Assembly: GCA_038123275.1 (NCBI GenBank)
Contig: JAYORG010000002.1
Location: forward strand, 112,998 to 176,997
Source of the DNA: CAJQHT01 sp038123275
GTDB taxonomy: Bacteria > Pseudomonadota > Alphaproteobacteria > Rickettsiales > UBA1997
Length of the DNA stretch: 64,000 bases
Reading direction: 5' to 3'
Positions 1 through 8,196 of the stretch are shown here, one piece after another (position 1 is the first letter of the stretch; each line of letters opens with the position of its first letter). A model generated the notes under the pieces. The model worked only from the letters and a program-made list of their open reading frames with translations, was not told the origin of the DNA and ran no database searches. The translations under genes and the position numbers were made by a program.

Positions 1-1248
1 GTGATTTCCCTTTCTTTGTCCAGAAGGGTAGTTATGAAATGAAGCAAAGCCGGCAATGTTCAGGGTGTTAACAGTTGATTTTCTAACGGTATATTGAGTA
101 TTACCTGGTAATTGTGCCCAAAAACAAGGCTCCATATTAAGCTTTTCTCTAACTCCAGTAATACCAACATTAGACAATTCAACAATTGCCATAGATAGGT
201 TACTTTCCAGAGATTTTAAGTTATCAGAAATACATAAAACAGTCATATGATGCATGCCAAATGCAAATTCACCACTCATAGCAGAGTCTAATGCTTCATC
301 AATTTCTCCAACCTGAGATACAGCCACATCTTCTGATTGTACTAGTCGTCTTTGCTGTAATTGCATGGAACTAATTGCTACCATCCTATCAATAAATGAA
401 AATGATTGGGTGATTATTAATTCAAATGGCAATTGCATAAACCCATCAAAAACACCAGCATGAGTTGATGGGCGATATTCTTTTATAGAAACCAAGCCAG
501 CATATTTTCTTTGATTTGGATGGTTAATCTCAATTGATTTTGAGCCAAAGAACATTCTGCTAATTGGTAGATAATGCGATAATTCCATAGTTGGAACTGA
601 CATTGGCTGTGTAAAATTGCCGTTTACAAGTCTTCCTAAAAATTCTAATGCTTCAGAGAATACTCCATCCGGTGTTTCTTTTAGTCCTAATAACTTAGCT
701 CCATAAGCAGAAAAGCCATTAATAACCCTAATTGTCATCTCTTCCAATTCTTCAAAAGCTTCTTTCATGTCATTTTCCCAGGCTAATCTGTCAGCTTTAT
801 ATTGTAGTTTTTTAATCATATTGGCAATAGATCCAAGTCCAGATGTTTCTTTACCACGTATTATAGTTAGATAATGTTCATTAATAAAACTTCTATCATC
901 ACTATGTTTAAGAGACCATGCTTCATTAAGGCGGTGTGAGAATAAATCTGGCATATCTCCGTCTGGGAAAGATTTTTCGTTTCTTCTAACGGTATGAAAA
1001 TACATGGAAAATGTACCTGAAGCCATACCTTTAAGAAGGTTATTTCTAGACATCTTTTTTAGATCTATTTCTTCATCATCCGCTGTTTCAAAGGCAAACC
1101 CTTTGATTTTAATAATTCTAATTAGCTCTTCATTCTCAGTAATTATGGTGTCAGAATTCCAGTGACAACGGTAAGGAATAAAGCTTGAAGCAGAAACTTC
1201 AGATTGAGATACTTTTTCTTTTTTAGGCTTTGCTATTGATAATCTCAT
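1..1248 (-). CDS. virB4: VirB4-family type IV secretion ATPase, N-terminal part (runs off window)
   Basis: The reverse strand reads open from an ATG at 1248 to the window edge, giving 416 residues without a stop. The protein starts MRLSIAKPKKEKVSQSE. The visible end contains YTVRKSTVNTLNIAGF followed by NYPSGQRKGNH, the stretch that precedes the Walker A region in VirB4/TrbE/CagE proteins. VirB4 powers assembly and substrate transfer in P-type type IV secretion systems at the inner membrane, and Rickettsiales carry one or more copies. The ATPase core lies outside the window, so catalytic residues cannot be checked. The 139 bases upstream are too short for virB3, so virB4 is not preceded by its usual partner; the next gene upstream on the same strand encodes an AmpG-type permease. 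Confidence 0.9.
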   Translation of the reverse strand, partial: MRLSIAKPKKEKVSQSEVSASSFIPYRCHWNSDTIITENEELIRIIKIKGFAFETADDEEIDLKKMSRNNLLKGMASGTFSMYFHTVRRNEKSFPDGDMPDLFSHRLNEAWSLKHSDDRSFINEHYLTIIRGKETSGLGSIANMIKKLQYKADRLAWENDMKEAFEELEEMTIRVINGFSAYGAKLLGLKETPDGVFSEALEFLGRLVNGNFTQPMSVPTMELSHYLPISRMFFGSKSIEINHPNQRKYAGLVSIKEYRPSTHAGVFDGFMQLPFELIITQSFSFIDRMVAISSMQLQQRRLVQSEDVAVSQVGEIDEALDSAMSGEFAFGMHHMTVLCISDNLKSLESNLSMAIVELSNVGITGVREKLNMEPCFWAQLPGNTQYTVRKSTVNTLNIAGFASFHNYPSGQRKGNH

Positions 1249-1387
1249 TGCTATTTTAGCTCTTAATTATTTAAGTAAAATTAAAGAAATAGTTAGGTAC
1301 TATTTTACCTTATTTAAAGCTAGTTAGCAAGTTTTTTCTTAGACATTTAAGTGGGTTTTCCAAGACAATCTTGCTAGGTATAGTTTA

Positions 1388-2647
1388 TTAGTTACTTTTC
1401 TTCCTAGTTTTGTTTAATATCAGCAATAATATTAAACTTGGCAGGCCAAAAATTATGGATAACAAGAAGAAGCTACTCCAACCAAAATTAGCAGCAACAA
1501 TTCCAGCTGGGCTTGAAAGAAAACTTCTGGCTACCGATGATAAGGAGGATAATAGGGCATATTGAGTTGCGGTAAATTGAACATTACATAGGCTGCTTAA
1601 ATAAGCCACTAAAACAACATTGCCAATACCTCCACTTAAATTTTCAATAAATATTACTACATATAATGCAGTAACATTATATCCTATCAGGGATAAATAA
1701 TAAAAACCAAAATTAGAGATTATTTGTAATATTGCTGCAGTCCATAGACTTTTCATCATGCCAAATTTTTTAACTAGAATGCCTCCAACTAAAGCTCCAA
1801 ATAAAGTAGCAAAAAGTCCAAAAGTTTTAATGATTGTTGCAATTTGAGTTTTGCTAAAGTCAATTTCTAATAAAAATGGTAAAAATAAATTGCCAGCAAA
1901 GGCATCGGTTAATTTGAAACTTAAGATAAATAAGAAAATAATATACCATTTTGGTCTAGTTATGAAGTCTTTCAATGGTCCTATTACTGATTTTTTAAAC
2001 CATGAGATAAAGTGGAATTTGTTACTCTTGTCTTTTGTTTGATTTTCGTCAGCAATTAGGGTGGCAATTATTCCAATAAACATTGTACTGGCAACAAAAT
2101 AATAAACCAAATTCCAAGAAACCTTATCAGAAATAATTAAGGCTAGGGCGCCAGAAACTAACATTCCAATGTAATATCCATAAATATACATACTAGCCGC
2201 TATTGCTTGGTTTTCCTCTTTTATTGATTCAATTCTGTAAGCATCAATAACGATATCTTGGCTAGCAGAGAAGAAGGCAATTAAAAACGCAATTGAGGTG
2301 ATATAAAATAAATTGCTAGAGTTACTAAAAATTCCAAGGAGAACAATTAATATTGTTAACATAACTTGTGTTAAAATAATCCATGATCTCCTTTTACCTA
2401 ATTTTTTCAAAAGATATGGTATTTTTATTGAGTCAATAATTGGAGCCCAAAGAAATTTAAAGCTGTATGGTAGGGAAACCAAAGCAAAAAAACCAATTGT
2501 TGCAATATCAATATTTCTGTCGACCAAAAAAGCTTTTAAAGTTGATACAATAAGGACTAGGGGTAGGCCAGCAGAAAACCCTAAGAATAGTATAATTAAA
2601 ATTGGTTTTCTAAAGTAGCTTTTGAAAACTCCCATGAATTTTTGCAA
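1388..2647 (-). CDS. ampG: AmpG-type MFS permease
   Basis: A 419-residue major facilitator protein with about 12 hydrophobic segments. The N-terminal region (FLGFSAGLPLVLIVSTLKAF, then FALVSLPYSFKFLWAPIIDS) is the signature of the AmpG/PAT family. AmpG imports anhydro-muropeptides from the periplasm for peptidoglycan recycling. Rickettsiales encode several AmpG paralogues whose substrates are mostly unknown, so the family is secure but the substrate is inferred. It reads toward virB4 on the same strand with 139 bases between them. The upstream gap to hslV is divergent, so both genes probably start from this 100-base region. Confidence 0.85.
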   Translation of the reverse strand: MQKFMGVFKSYFRKPILIILFLGFSAGLPLVLIVSTLKAFLVDRNIDIATIGFFALVSLPYSFKFLWAPIIDSIKIPYLLKKLGKRRSWIILTQVMLTILIVLLGIFSNSSNLFYITSIAFLIAFFSASQDIVIDAYRIESIKEENQAIAASMYIYGYYIGMLVSGALALIISDKVSWNLVYYFVASTMFIGIIATLIADENQTKDKSNKFHFISWFKKSVIGPLKDFITRPKWYIIFLFILSFKLTDAFAGNLFLPFLLEIDFSKTQIATIIKTFGLFATLFGALVGGILVKKFGMMKSLWTAAILQIISNFGFYYLSLIGYNVTALYVVIFIENLSGGIGNVVLVAYLSSLCNVQFTATQYALLSSLSSVARSFLSSPAGIVAANFGWSSFFLLSIIFGLPSLILLLILNKTRKKSN

Positions 2648-2673
2648 TTTCTTTCCTAGATTTATTAAATTAC

Positions 2674-2703
2674 TTGAGTTAAAAATAAGGCAGACTCTAT
2701 TAT
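2674..2703 (+). promoter_or_regulatory. Probable sigma-70 promoter of hslV-tolB
   Basis: TTGAGT at 2674-2679 and TATTAT at 2698-2703 are separated by 18 bases and lie 45 bases before the hslV start. The match is good, but A+T-rich DNA produces such matches by chance. Confidence 0.5.
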
Positions 2704-2747
2704 TAATTCAGAGTACGAATTATTTAACTAAATAAATTAATATTACA

Positions 2748-3314
2748 ATGATTGATCACAAAAAAGATACAATTTATGGCACTACAATTTTATCAGTTAG
2801 AAAAGATGGAAAAGTTGCTATTGCTGGTGATGGTCAAGTATCTTTTGGTAATACCGTTTTAAAAGCAACTGCTAAAAAAATTAGAAAATTAAATGAGGGT
2901 AAGGTCATAGTTGGTTTTGCTGGTGCCACAGCTGATGCCTTTACTTTATTTGAAAGATTAGAAGCTAAATTAGAACAATATCCAAATCAATTAACTAGAT
3001 CTTGCGTTGAATTGGCTAAGGATTGGCGCACGGATAAATATTTAAGAAAGTTAGAGGCCATGATGATTGTGGTTGATAAAGATGTTTCTTTGGTATTAAC
3101 TGGAAATGGTGATGTTTTAGAGCCAGAAGATGGAGTTGTTGGCATTGGATCCGGTGGTAATTTTGCTTTATCTGCAGCTAAGGCCCTAATTGATGTTAAG
3201 GGAATAAAAGTTGATGAAATAGTAAAAAAATCAATGAAAATTGCTTCAGATTTATGTGTTTATACCAATAATAATCTAGTTATTGAAGTTTTACAGGAAG
3301 ATAAAAATAAATGA
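2748..3314 (+). CDS. hslV: ATP-dependent protease subunit HslV (ClpQ)
   Basis: This is the 188-residue proteolytic subunit of the HslUV (ClpYQ) protease, a cytoplasmic two-ring peptidase that degrades unfolded proteins when driven by the HslU ATPase. Family motifs are clear: GTTILSVRKDG, IAGDGQVSFGNT, GFAGATADAFTLFERLEAKL and VLTGNGDVLEPEDGV. The catalytic N-terminal threonine should be Thr12, exposed by removal of an 11-residue propeptide as in other alphaproteobacteria. hslU normally lies next to hslV but is absent here. Instead the stop codon overlaps the start of tolB by four bases (ATGA), which indicates translational coupling with an envelope gene. Confidence 0.97.
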   Translation: MIDHKKDTIYGTTILSVRKDGKVAIAGDGQVSFGNTVLKATAKKIRKLNEGKVIVGFAGATADAFTLFERLEAKLEQYPNQLTRSCVELAKDWRTDKYLRKLEAMMIVVDKDVSLVLTGNGDVLEPEDGVVGIGSGGNFALSAAKALIDVKGIKVDEIVKKSMKIASDLCVYTNNNLVIEVLQEDKNK

Positions 3315-4684
3315 GACATATTCTATTTTGCTTAACAATTTCTATTTTTATTATTGCTAATCAGCCATCTTCTTTTGCTGCCATAAGCTTTAATATTAAA
3401 AATGATGATTTTACTAAAAGTAAGATTTTAATTTATGGTTTTGAAAGTAAAGATCCAAGAATTCAAAAAGATATTGATAAAATATTAGAGCAAATCAAAG
3501 AAAATCTAAATAGCACAGCTTTATTTGACGTTATTACTGATATTAAATATTTAGAATTATTCAAAAGTGTAGTAAGTCCTAATCCTAATGAAGATATTTT
3601 ATCTATTGAGAAAGTTCCAGATTTTAATAGATATGCTGGCGCTAAAATAGATGCTTTATTAATAGCAGATATTAAATTTAATGAGTTAGAATCTAAATTA
3701 GAGGTGAAGGTTAGGTTATGGGATGTGTTAGATGAAAGGCAATTATTTGGTAAATATTATGCCACAACTAAAGAGAGATACAAAAAAATGTCCAATATGG
3801 TTTCAGATAAGATATTTGAATCTATTACCGGAGAAAAGTCTGGTCATTTTGATACTCAAATTGTTTATGTTGCTGAAAGTGGTGGTCCAAGAAAGAGAAT
3901 AAAAAGAATTGCCATAATGGATTTTGATGGAGAAAATAAAAAATATTTAACTAATGGTAAAGATTTAGTTCTTACTCCAATCTTTTCTACTAAACCAGAA
4001 GAGTTATTATTTTTGCGTTATTTTAATGATAGACCTCAAATATTTAATCTTGATGTACAAAATCAATTTATTTCCAAATTAAGTAAGATTAGAAAGACAA
4101 CTTTTGCGCCATCAGCTCATCCAACTAATCCAAATTTATTATTATTCTCGGTAATTAATGGTGGAAATTCCAATATTTACGAAATAAATAGGTATAATGA
4201 TCGCATTACTAGGTTAACTAATCATAGAAGTATCAACACAACTCCTTCTTATTCTCCAGATGGCAAAAAAATAGTTTTTTCTTCTGATCGTACTGGTACT
4301 GAAAAAATTTATGTAATGAATTACAATGGTAGTGGATTGAAGAGAATTAGTAACGGTAAAGGGTCTTATTCTAAACCAGTTTGGTCACCAGATGGTACTT
4401 TAATTGCCTTTACTAAGATTGCTAATAATCGTTTTAGTATAGGCGTTATTACTCCTGATGGCAAAAATGAAAGAATAATTACTTCAAGCTATTTAGTAGA
4501 AGGTGCTCGTTGGTCACCAAATGGTCGTTATTTAATCTACTCCAAGAAAAGTGGACCATATGGTAAAAATAGTATTCCAAAGCTTTATATGATCGACATT
4601 ATTACTGAGTATGAAAGACGAATTCCAACTTCTAAGAATGAAGGTGCAACTGACCCTGACTGGGGTATGTCATGGGAGAAATAA
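3311..4684 (+). CDS. tolB: Tol-Pal system periplasmic protein TolB
   Basis: A 457-residue protein with a signal peptide ending near residue 24 (IIANQPSSFAA). It has the TolB N-terminal domain (about residues 30-165) and a C-terminal six-bladed propeller built from PD40 repeats, seen as YSPDGKKIVFSSDRTG (about 315), WSPDGTLIAF (about 357) and WSPNGRYLIY (about 400). TolB links Pal in the outer membrane to the TolQRA motor and supports outer-membrane constriction at division. TolQ, TolR, TolA and Pal are not in the window. The start overlaps the hslV stop by four bases, so the two genes are co-transcribed. Confidence 0.96.
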   Translation: MRHILFCLTISIFIIANQPSSFAAISFNIKNDDFTKSKILIYGFESKDPRIQKDIDKILEQIKENLNSTALFDVITDIKYLELFKSVVSPNPNEDILSIEKVPDFNRYAGAKIDALLIADIKFNELESKLEVKVRLWDVLDERQLFGKYYATTKERYKKMSNMVSDKIFESITGEKSGHFDTQIVYVAESGGPRKRIKRIAIMDFDGENKKYLTNGKDLVLTPIFSTKPEELLFLRYFNDRPQIFNLDVQNQFISKLSKIRKTTFAPSAHPTNPNLLLFSVINGGNSNIYEINRYNDRITRLTNHRSINTTPSYSPDGKKIVFSSDRTGTEKIYVMNYNGSGLKRISNGKGSYSKPVWSPDGTLIAFTKIANNRFSIGVITPDGKNERIITSSYLVEGARWSPNGRYLIYSKKSGPYGKNSIPKLYMIDIITEYERRIPTSKNEGATDPDWGMSWEK

Positions 4685-4739
4685 GGTTTTAAAGCATCCA
4701 AGTTAATTTTGGATCTAATCTAATAATATTATTGGTTTG

Positions 4740-5837
4740 ATGTATTTTTATACCTTAAAAAGAGTTTTATTAATAATTCCAACATTATTTTTAATAATGT
4801 TGATTAATTTCTTAATTATTCAGACTGCTCCAGGTGGTCCGGTTGAAAGGCTAATTGCTAATCTTAACAATCCTCACAGCGCTCAAGAATCAACCAATTT
4901 AAATTTAACTTCAAAGATTAATTTAAATAACCAAAATATCTCTACAAAAACCATTAAATACCGCGGATCTCAAGGCATTGACCAAGAGCTAATTGAAAAG
5001 ATCGAAAAGATTTATGGCTTTGATAAGCCTTTATGGGAACGTTTCTTCATAATGCTAAAAAAGTACCTGGTTTTTGATTTTGGAGAAAGTTTTTACCAAG
5101 ATAAAAAGGTAGTAGATTTAGTATTAGAAAAAATGCCAGTTTCAATATCTCTAGGAATTTGGACAACTTTATTAATTTATTTAATTTCAATTCCTCTTGG
5201 TATTAAAAAGGCTTTAAGAGATGGTAGTAAGTTTGATATTTGGACAAGTTTAGTAGTTGTAATAGGTTATGCTATCCCATCATTCTTATTTGCTATTTTA
5301 CTTATTATTTTATTTGCTGGAGGTAACTTTTTTGATATTTTTCCTTTAAGAGGTTTGGTCTCTAATAATTTTAGTGAATTAAATTGGTATCAAAAAATAT
5401 TAGATTATTTATGGCATATGTTTTTGCCAATTTTAGCTATGGTGATTGGTGGATTTGCAAGTTTAACTTTTTTGTGCAAAAACTCTTTTTTAGAAGAAAT
5501 AAATAAGCAATATGTCTTAACTGCAAAAGCCAAAGGTTTAACTTTAAATAAGGTGCTTTATGGGCATGTTTTTCGTAATGCTATGTTAATTATTGTTGCT
5601 GGTTTTCCAGCGGCTTTAATAGGAATATTATTTACTGGAGCTATGCTCATAGAAATTATTTTTTCTTTAGATGGGTTAGGCCTTCTTGGTTTTGAGGCTG
5701 CAATTTCTAGAGATTATCCAGTAATATTTGGAACTCTCTACTTTTTTACTTTACTTGGTTTGCTAACTTCTATTATTGGAGACTTAACTTATAGGTTAAT
5801 CGATCCAAGAATTGATTTTTCCAGTAGAGTAGTTTAA
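4740..5837 (+). CDS. yejB: YejB-like peptide ABC transporter permease
   Basis: An inner-membrane permease of the binding-protein-dependent (DppB/OppB) family, about 365 residues. The first membrane segment (about 8-28) is followed by QTAPGGPVERLIANL, and a long polar insert (about 45-85) is typical of YejB. The EAA-type loop that contacts the ATPase is visible as LTAKAKGLTLNKVLYGHVF near residue 260. YejABEF imports oligopeptides and, in E. coli, microcin C. YejA, YejE and YejF are not adjacent, so the rest of the transporter must lie elsewhere. The ATG at 4740 is preceded by an in-frame TTG at 4737; ATG is the more likely start. Confidence 0.85.
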   Translation: MYFYTLKRVLLIIPTLFLIMLINFLIIQTAPGGPVERLIANLNNPHSAQESTNLNLTSKINLNNQNISTKTIKYRGSQGIDQELIEKIEKIYGFDKPLWERFFIMLKKYLVFDFGESFYQDKKVVDLVLEKMPVSISLGIWTTLLIYLISIPLGIKKALRDGSKFDIWTSLVVVIGYAIPSFLFAILLIILFAGGNFFDIFPLRGLVSNNFSELNWYQKILDYLWHMFLPILAMVIGGFASLTFLCKNSFLEEINKQYVLTAKAKGLTLNKVLYGHVFRNAMLIIVAGFPAALIGILFTGAMLIEIIFSLDGLGLLGFEAAISRDYPVIFGTLYFFTLLGLLTSIIGDLTYRLIDPRIDFSSRVV

Positions 5838-5874
5838 TTCATCATGACTAATAATAAAAACAATAAATGTAATT

Positions 5875-7137
5875 ATGGACGAAATAATTCTTATTTATTC
5901 AATTGCAATATTTTTCTTAATTTTATTGTCGGCCTTTTTCTCTGGCTCTGAAACTGGTATTACCGCTTCTTCTAAAGGAAAAATTCATCGTTTATCTATT
6001 GATGGCAATAAAGCGGCATCAAGAGTTGAACATCTTTTAAAGGATAAAGATAGTTTGATTGCTACAATTTTGCTTGGGAATAACATTGTTAATATTTTAG
6101 GAGCTTCTATTGCCACTAGTTTATTTATTAAATATTTTGGTGAAGCTGGTGTTTTTTATGCTACAATAACAATGACTATTTTATTATTAGTTTTTAGTGA
6201 GATAACCCCTAAAACTTATGCTTTAAAAAACCCTGAAAAGGTTGCTTTAATAACAGTTTGGCCATTATCATTCTTTGCCAAATTATTTTATCCAATAACA
6301 AAAATAATAAATGGTGTAGTTAGTTTGTTAAGTAAATCATCAGTTAAAAAAGGTAAAAATATTACCATATCAGACTTTGATGAAATTAGAGGAACTATTG
6401 CCTTGAAGCATCAGGAGGGGTCAATGGTTAAATATGATAAAGATATGATTAGTGGAGTTCTAGACCTAAATGATGTTTCTATTGCTGACGTGATAGTGCA
6501 TAGAAAAAATATTGAATCAATAAATATTGATCAAGATATTAAGGATATTATTAAGCAATCTTTCAAAATAAATCATACTAAAATCCCCTTATGGCAGGGT
6601 GATAAAGATAATATTGTTTCAATATTAAATATTAAAAAGTTAATCAAGCTACTACATAAGCATAATAACAATTTTAGTAAGATTAAATTAAATACCATAA
6701 CTTTAAAGCCTTGGTTTGTTCCAATTACAAATAGTTTAAGAGATCAATTATCTAGCTTTAGAAAAAAAGAAAAGAAATTTGCTATTGCCATTGATGAATA
6801 TGGCGCTTTAGTCGGTATTATTACCTTGGAGGATATTTTAGAGGAAATTGTTGGTAATATTAATGAAAGAGAGATAAGAAAAAAATCAAAAATTATTAAG
6901 CTAAAAAATGACTATTATCAGATTCCAGGAGAATTTCCTATTAGAGATATTAATAGAAAGTTAAATTGGAATTTATCAGAAACAGATGATAAATTTTCAA
7001 CTTTAGCTGGATTTATTATTGAGAAAACACAGAGAATACCAGAGGAAAAGGAAGAATTTGAGATGGATGGTTTTTCAATAAAAATTTCCAAAAAGAAACA
7101 AAATAAAATTATTTTGTTGAAAGTAAAGAAAATTTAA
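5875..7137 (+). CDS. CNNM/CorC-HlyC family membrane protein with CBS pair
   Basis: A 420-residue protein of the YfjD/CorB type. The N-terminal CNNM (DUF21) domain has about four membrane segments over residues 1-150, beginning with FFSGSETGITASSKGKIHRL. A pair of CBS domains follows (about 200-320, including AIDEYGALVGIITLEDILEE). The C-terminal CorC_HlyC transporter-associated domain ends the protein. The family is linked to divalent-cation (Mg/Co) homeostasis; older names such as haemolysin are misleading. It starts 37 bases after yejB on the same strand and may share its transcript. The transported ion cannot be told from sequence. Confidence 0.88.
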   Translation: MDEIILIYSIAIFFLILLSAFFSGSETGITASSKGKIHRLSIDGNKAASRVEHLLKDKDSLIATILLGNNIVNILGASIATSLFIKYFGEAGVFYATITMTILLLVFSEITPKTYALKNPEKVALITVWPLSFFAKLFYPITKIINGVVSLLSKSSVKKGKNITISDFDEIRGTIALKHQEGSMVKYDKDMISGVLDLNDVSIADVIVHRKNIESINIDQDIKDIIKQSFKINHTKIPLWQGDKDNIVSILNIKKLIKLLHKHNNNFSKIKLNTITLKPWFVPITNSLRDQLSSFRKKEKKFAIAIDEYGALVGIITLEDILEEIVGNINEREIRKKSKIIKLKNDYYQIPGEFPIRDINRKLNWNLSETDDKFSTLAGFIIEKTQRIPEEKEEFEMDGFSIKISKKKQNKIILLKVKKI

Positions 7138-7197
7138 GGTACCATGTTTAAGAGGATTGCTTAGTTAATTTTTAATTTAATCTTTTATTATTAAGTC

Positions 7198-8003
7198 ATG
7201 CAAAAAATATTATTTAGCTTATTATTATTATCTTTTTCTTCTAATTCATTTGCTCAAGAAGCTGACATTCCTAACCCTAGAGTTCCAACTGAGACTACAT
7301 CTGAATCTTTAGGTGATTTTGATGGTGCAAGTAAAGATAATTCTGCACAAAGGAGATTTAATTTAAAAAAAATAAAAGATAGAGTATTTAAGAAAATTCA
7401 AGAAAATAGAGATCAAAGACAAGAAGCTCGTCAGGAAAGAAGAAGCGATAGACAGGAGGCTCGCCAAGAAAGAAGGAGTGATATTCAAGATGCCCGTCAG
7501 GAAAGAAAGAGTGATAGGCAGGAGACTCGTCAAGATAATAGATCTAATAGACAAGATGCTCGTCAAGATAACAGATCTAACAGGCAAGAAACTCGTCAAA
7601 ATAACAGATCTAACAGGCAAGAAACTCGTCAAGATAATAGATCTAATAGACAAGATGCTCGTCAAAATAACAGATCTAACAGGCAAGAAACTCGTCAAGA
7701 TAATAGATCTAANNNNNNNNNNNNNNNNNNNNNNNNNNNNNNNNNNNNNNNNNNNNNNNNNNNNNNNNNNNNNNNNNNNNNNNNNNNNNNNNNNNNNNNN
7801 NNNNNNNNNNNNATAACAGATCTAACAGGCAAGAAACTCGTCAAGATAATAGATCTAATAGACAAGAAACTCGTCAAAATAACAGATCATCAACAAATGC
7901 TAGATCAACTGGTAATAGATCTCCTAGGGCATCTTCCAATTCTAGAAGTTCAGCAGGAGGAAGTAAGTCAAGAGGTGGAAATATAAGGGAAAATAGAAGA
8001 TGA
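7198..8003 (+). CDS. Secreted basic 11-residue-repeat protein (interrupted by assembly gap)
   Basis: The protein begins with a signal peptide (MQKILFSLLLLSFSSNSFAQ). From about residue 70 it consists of Arg/Gln/Asn-rich repeats, first of the type RQEARQERRSD and then 11-residue units such as RQDARQDNRSN and RQETRQNNRSN. The repeat tract is broken by 100 N at 7713-7812. After the gap the repeat frame continues only if read one frame over from the numbering, ending SSAGGSKSRGGNIRENRR with TGA at 8001-8003. The apparent stop at 7986 is an artefact of the fixed N length. I do not recognise a family. A highly basic, probably helical periplasmic or surface protein is all that can be said. It follows the CNNM gene by 60 bases. 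Confidence 0.75.
7525..7904 (+). repeat. 33-bp coding tandem repeats, collapsed around gap
   Basis: The unit encodes 11 residues of the type RQ[DE][AT]RQ[DN]NRSN. At least five units precede the gap and about two follow it. The sequence on each side gives a register in which the missing segment should be 20 + 33k bases, which also restores the reading frame. Confidence 0.85.
7713..7812. other. Assembly gap (100 N)
   Basis: A run of exactly 100 N inside a tandem repeat, the usual placeholder for an unresolved length. Its length does not fit the repeat register (20, 53, 86 or 119 bases would). Confidence 0.98.
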
Positions 8004-8016
8004 TAAAGCTACTTAC

Positions 8017-8032
8017 TAGCTCTTAAGAGCTA
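8017..8032. terminator. Perfect 16-bp palindrome after the repeat-protein gene
   Basis: TAGCTCTTAAGAGCTA lies 13 bases after the TGA of the repeat-protein gene and is followed within 15 bases by a short T run (ATATTTTTAA). It may act as a weak intrinsic terminator. The remaining 190-base space before rluC holds another palindrome at 8155 and no gene that I can see. Confidence 0.4.
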
Positions 8033-8154
8033 TCAAGATATTTTTAAATGTCATATTACTGCTATTTGTGCTTATTTTTTGTGAAAAGCTACGGAGATAA
8101 ATCATAGATTTATGATCGTAAAAGCTAAAAACAATTATTAATTGGCTAATAGTG

Positions 8155-8170
8155 TCTATTTATAAATAGA
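8155..8170. promoter_or_regulatory. 16-bp palindrome upstream of rluC/D
   Basis: TCTATTTATAAATAGA is perfectly self-complementary and ends 26 bases before the pseudouridine synthase start. Its 14-base core recurs at 53558-53571 upstream of the lipoprotein gene. It could be an operator or a short hairpin; no known factor is identified. Confidence 0.35.
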
Positions 8171-8196
8171 AGAAAATCTAACATTTAAAAAGATTT

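Noticed and set aside
7363..7698. Minus-strand open frame over the repeat gene
   Set aside because: Mirror of the 33-base repeat; it has no signal or family and lies inside a better gene with a signal peptide.
7525..7904. CRISPR-like regular repeats
   Set aside because: Repeats are coding, contiguous and without unique spacers.
7813..7986. Apparent C-terminus of the repeat protein ending at 7986
   Set aside because: Frame artefact of the arbitrary 100-N gap; the repeat frame continues to TGA at 8001-8003.
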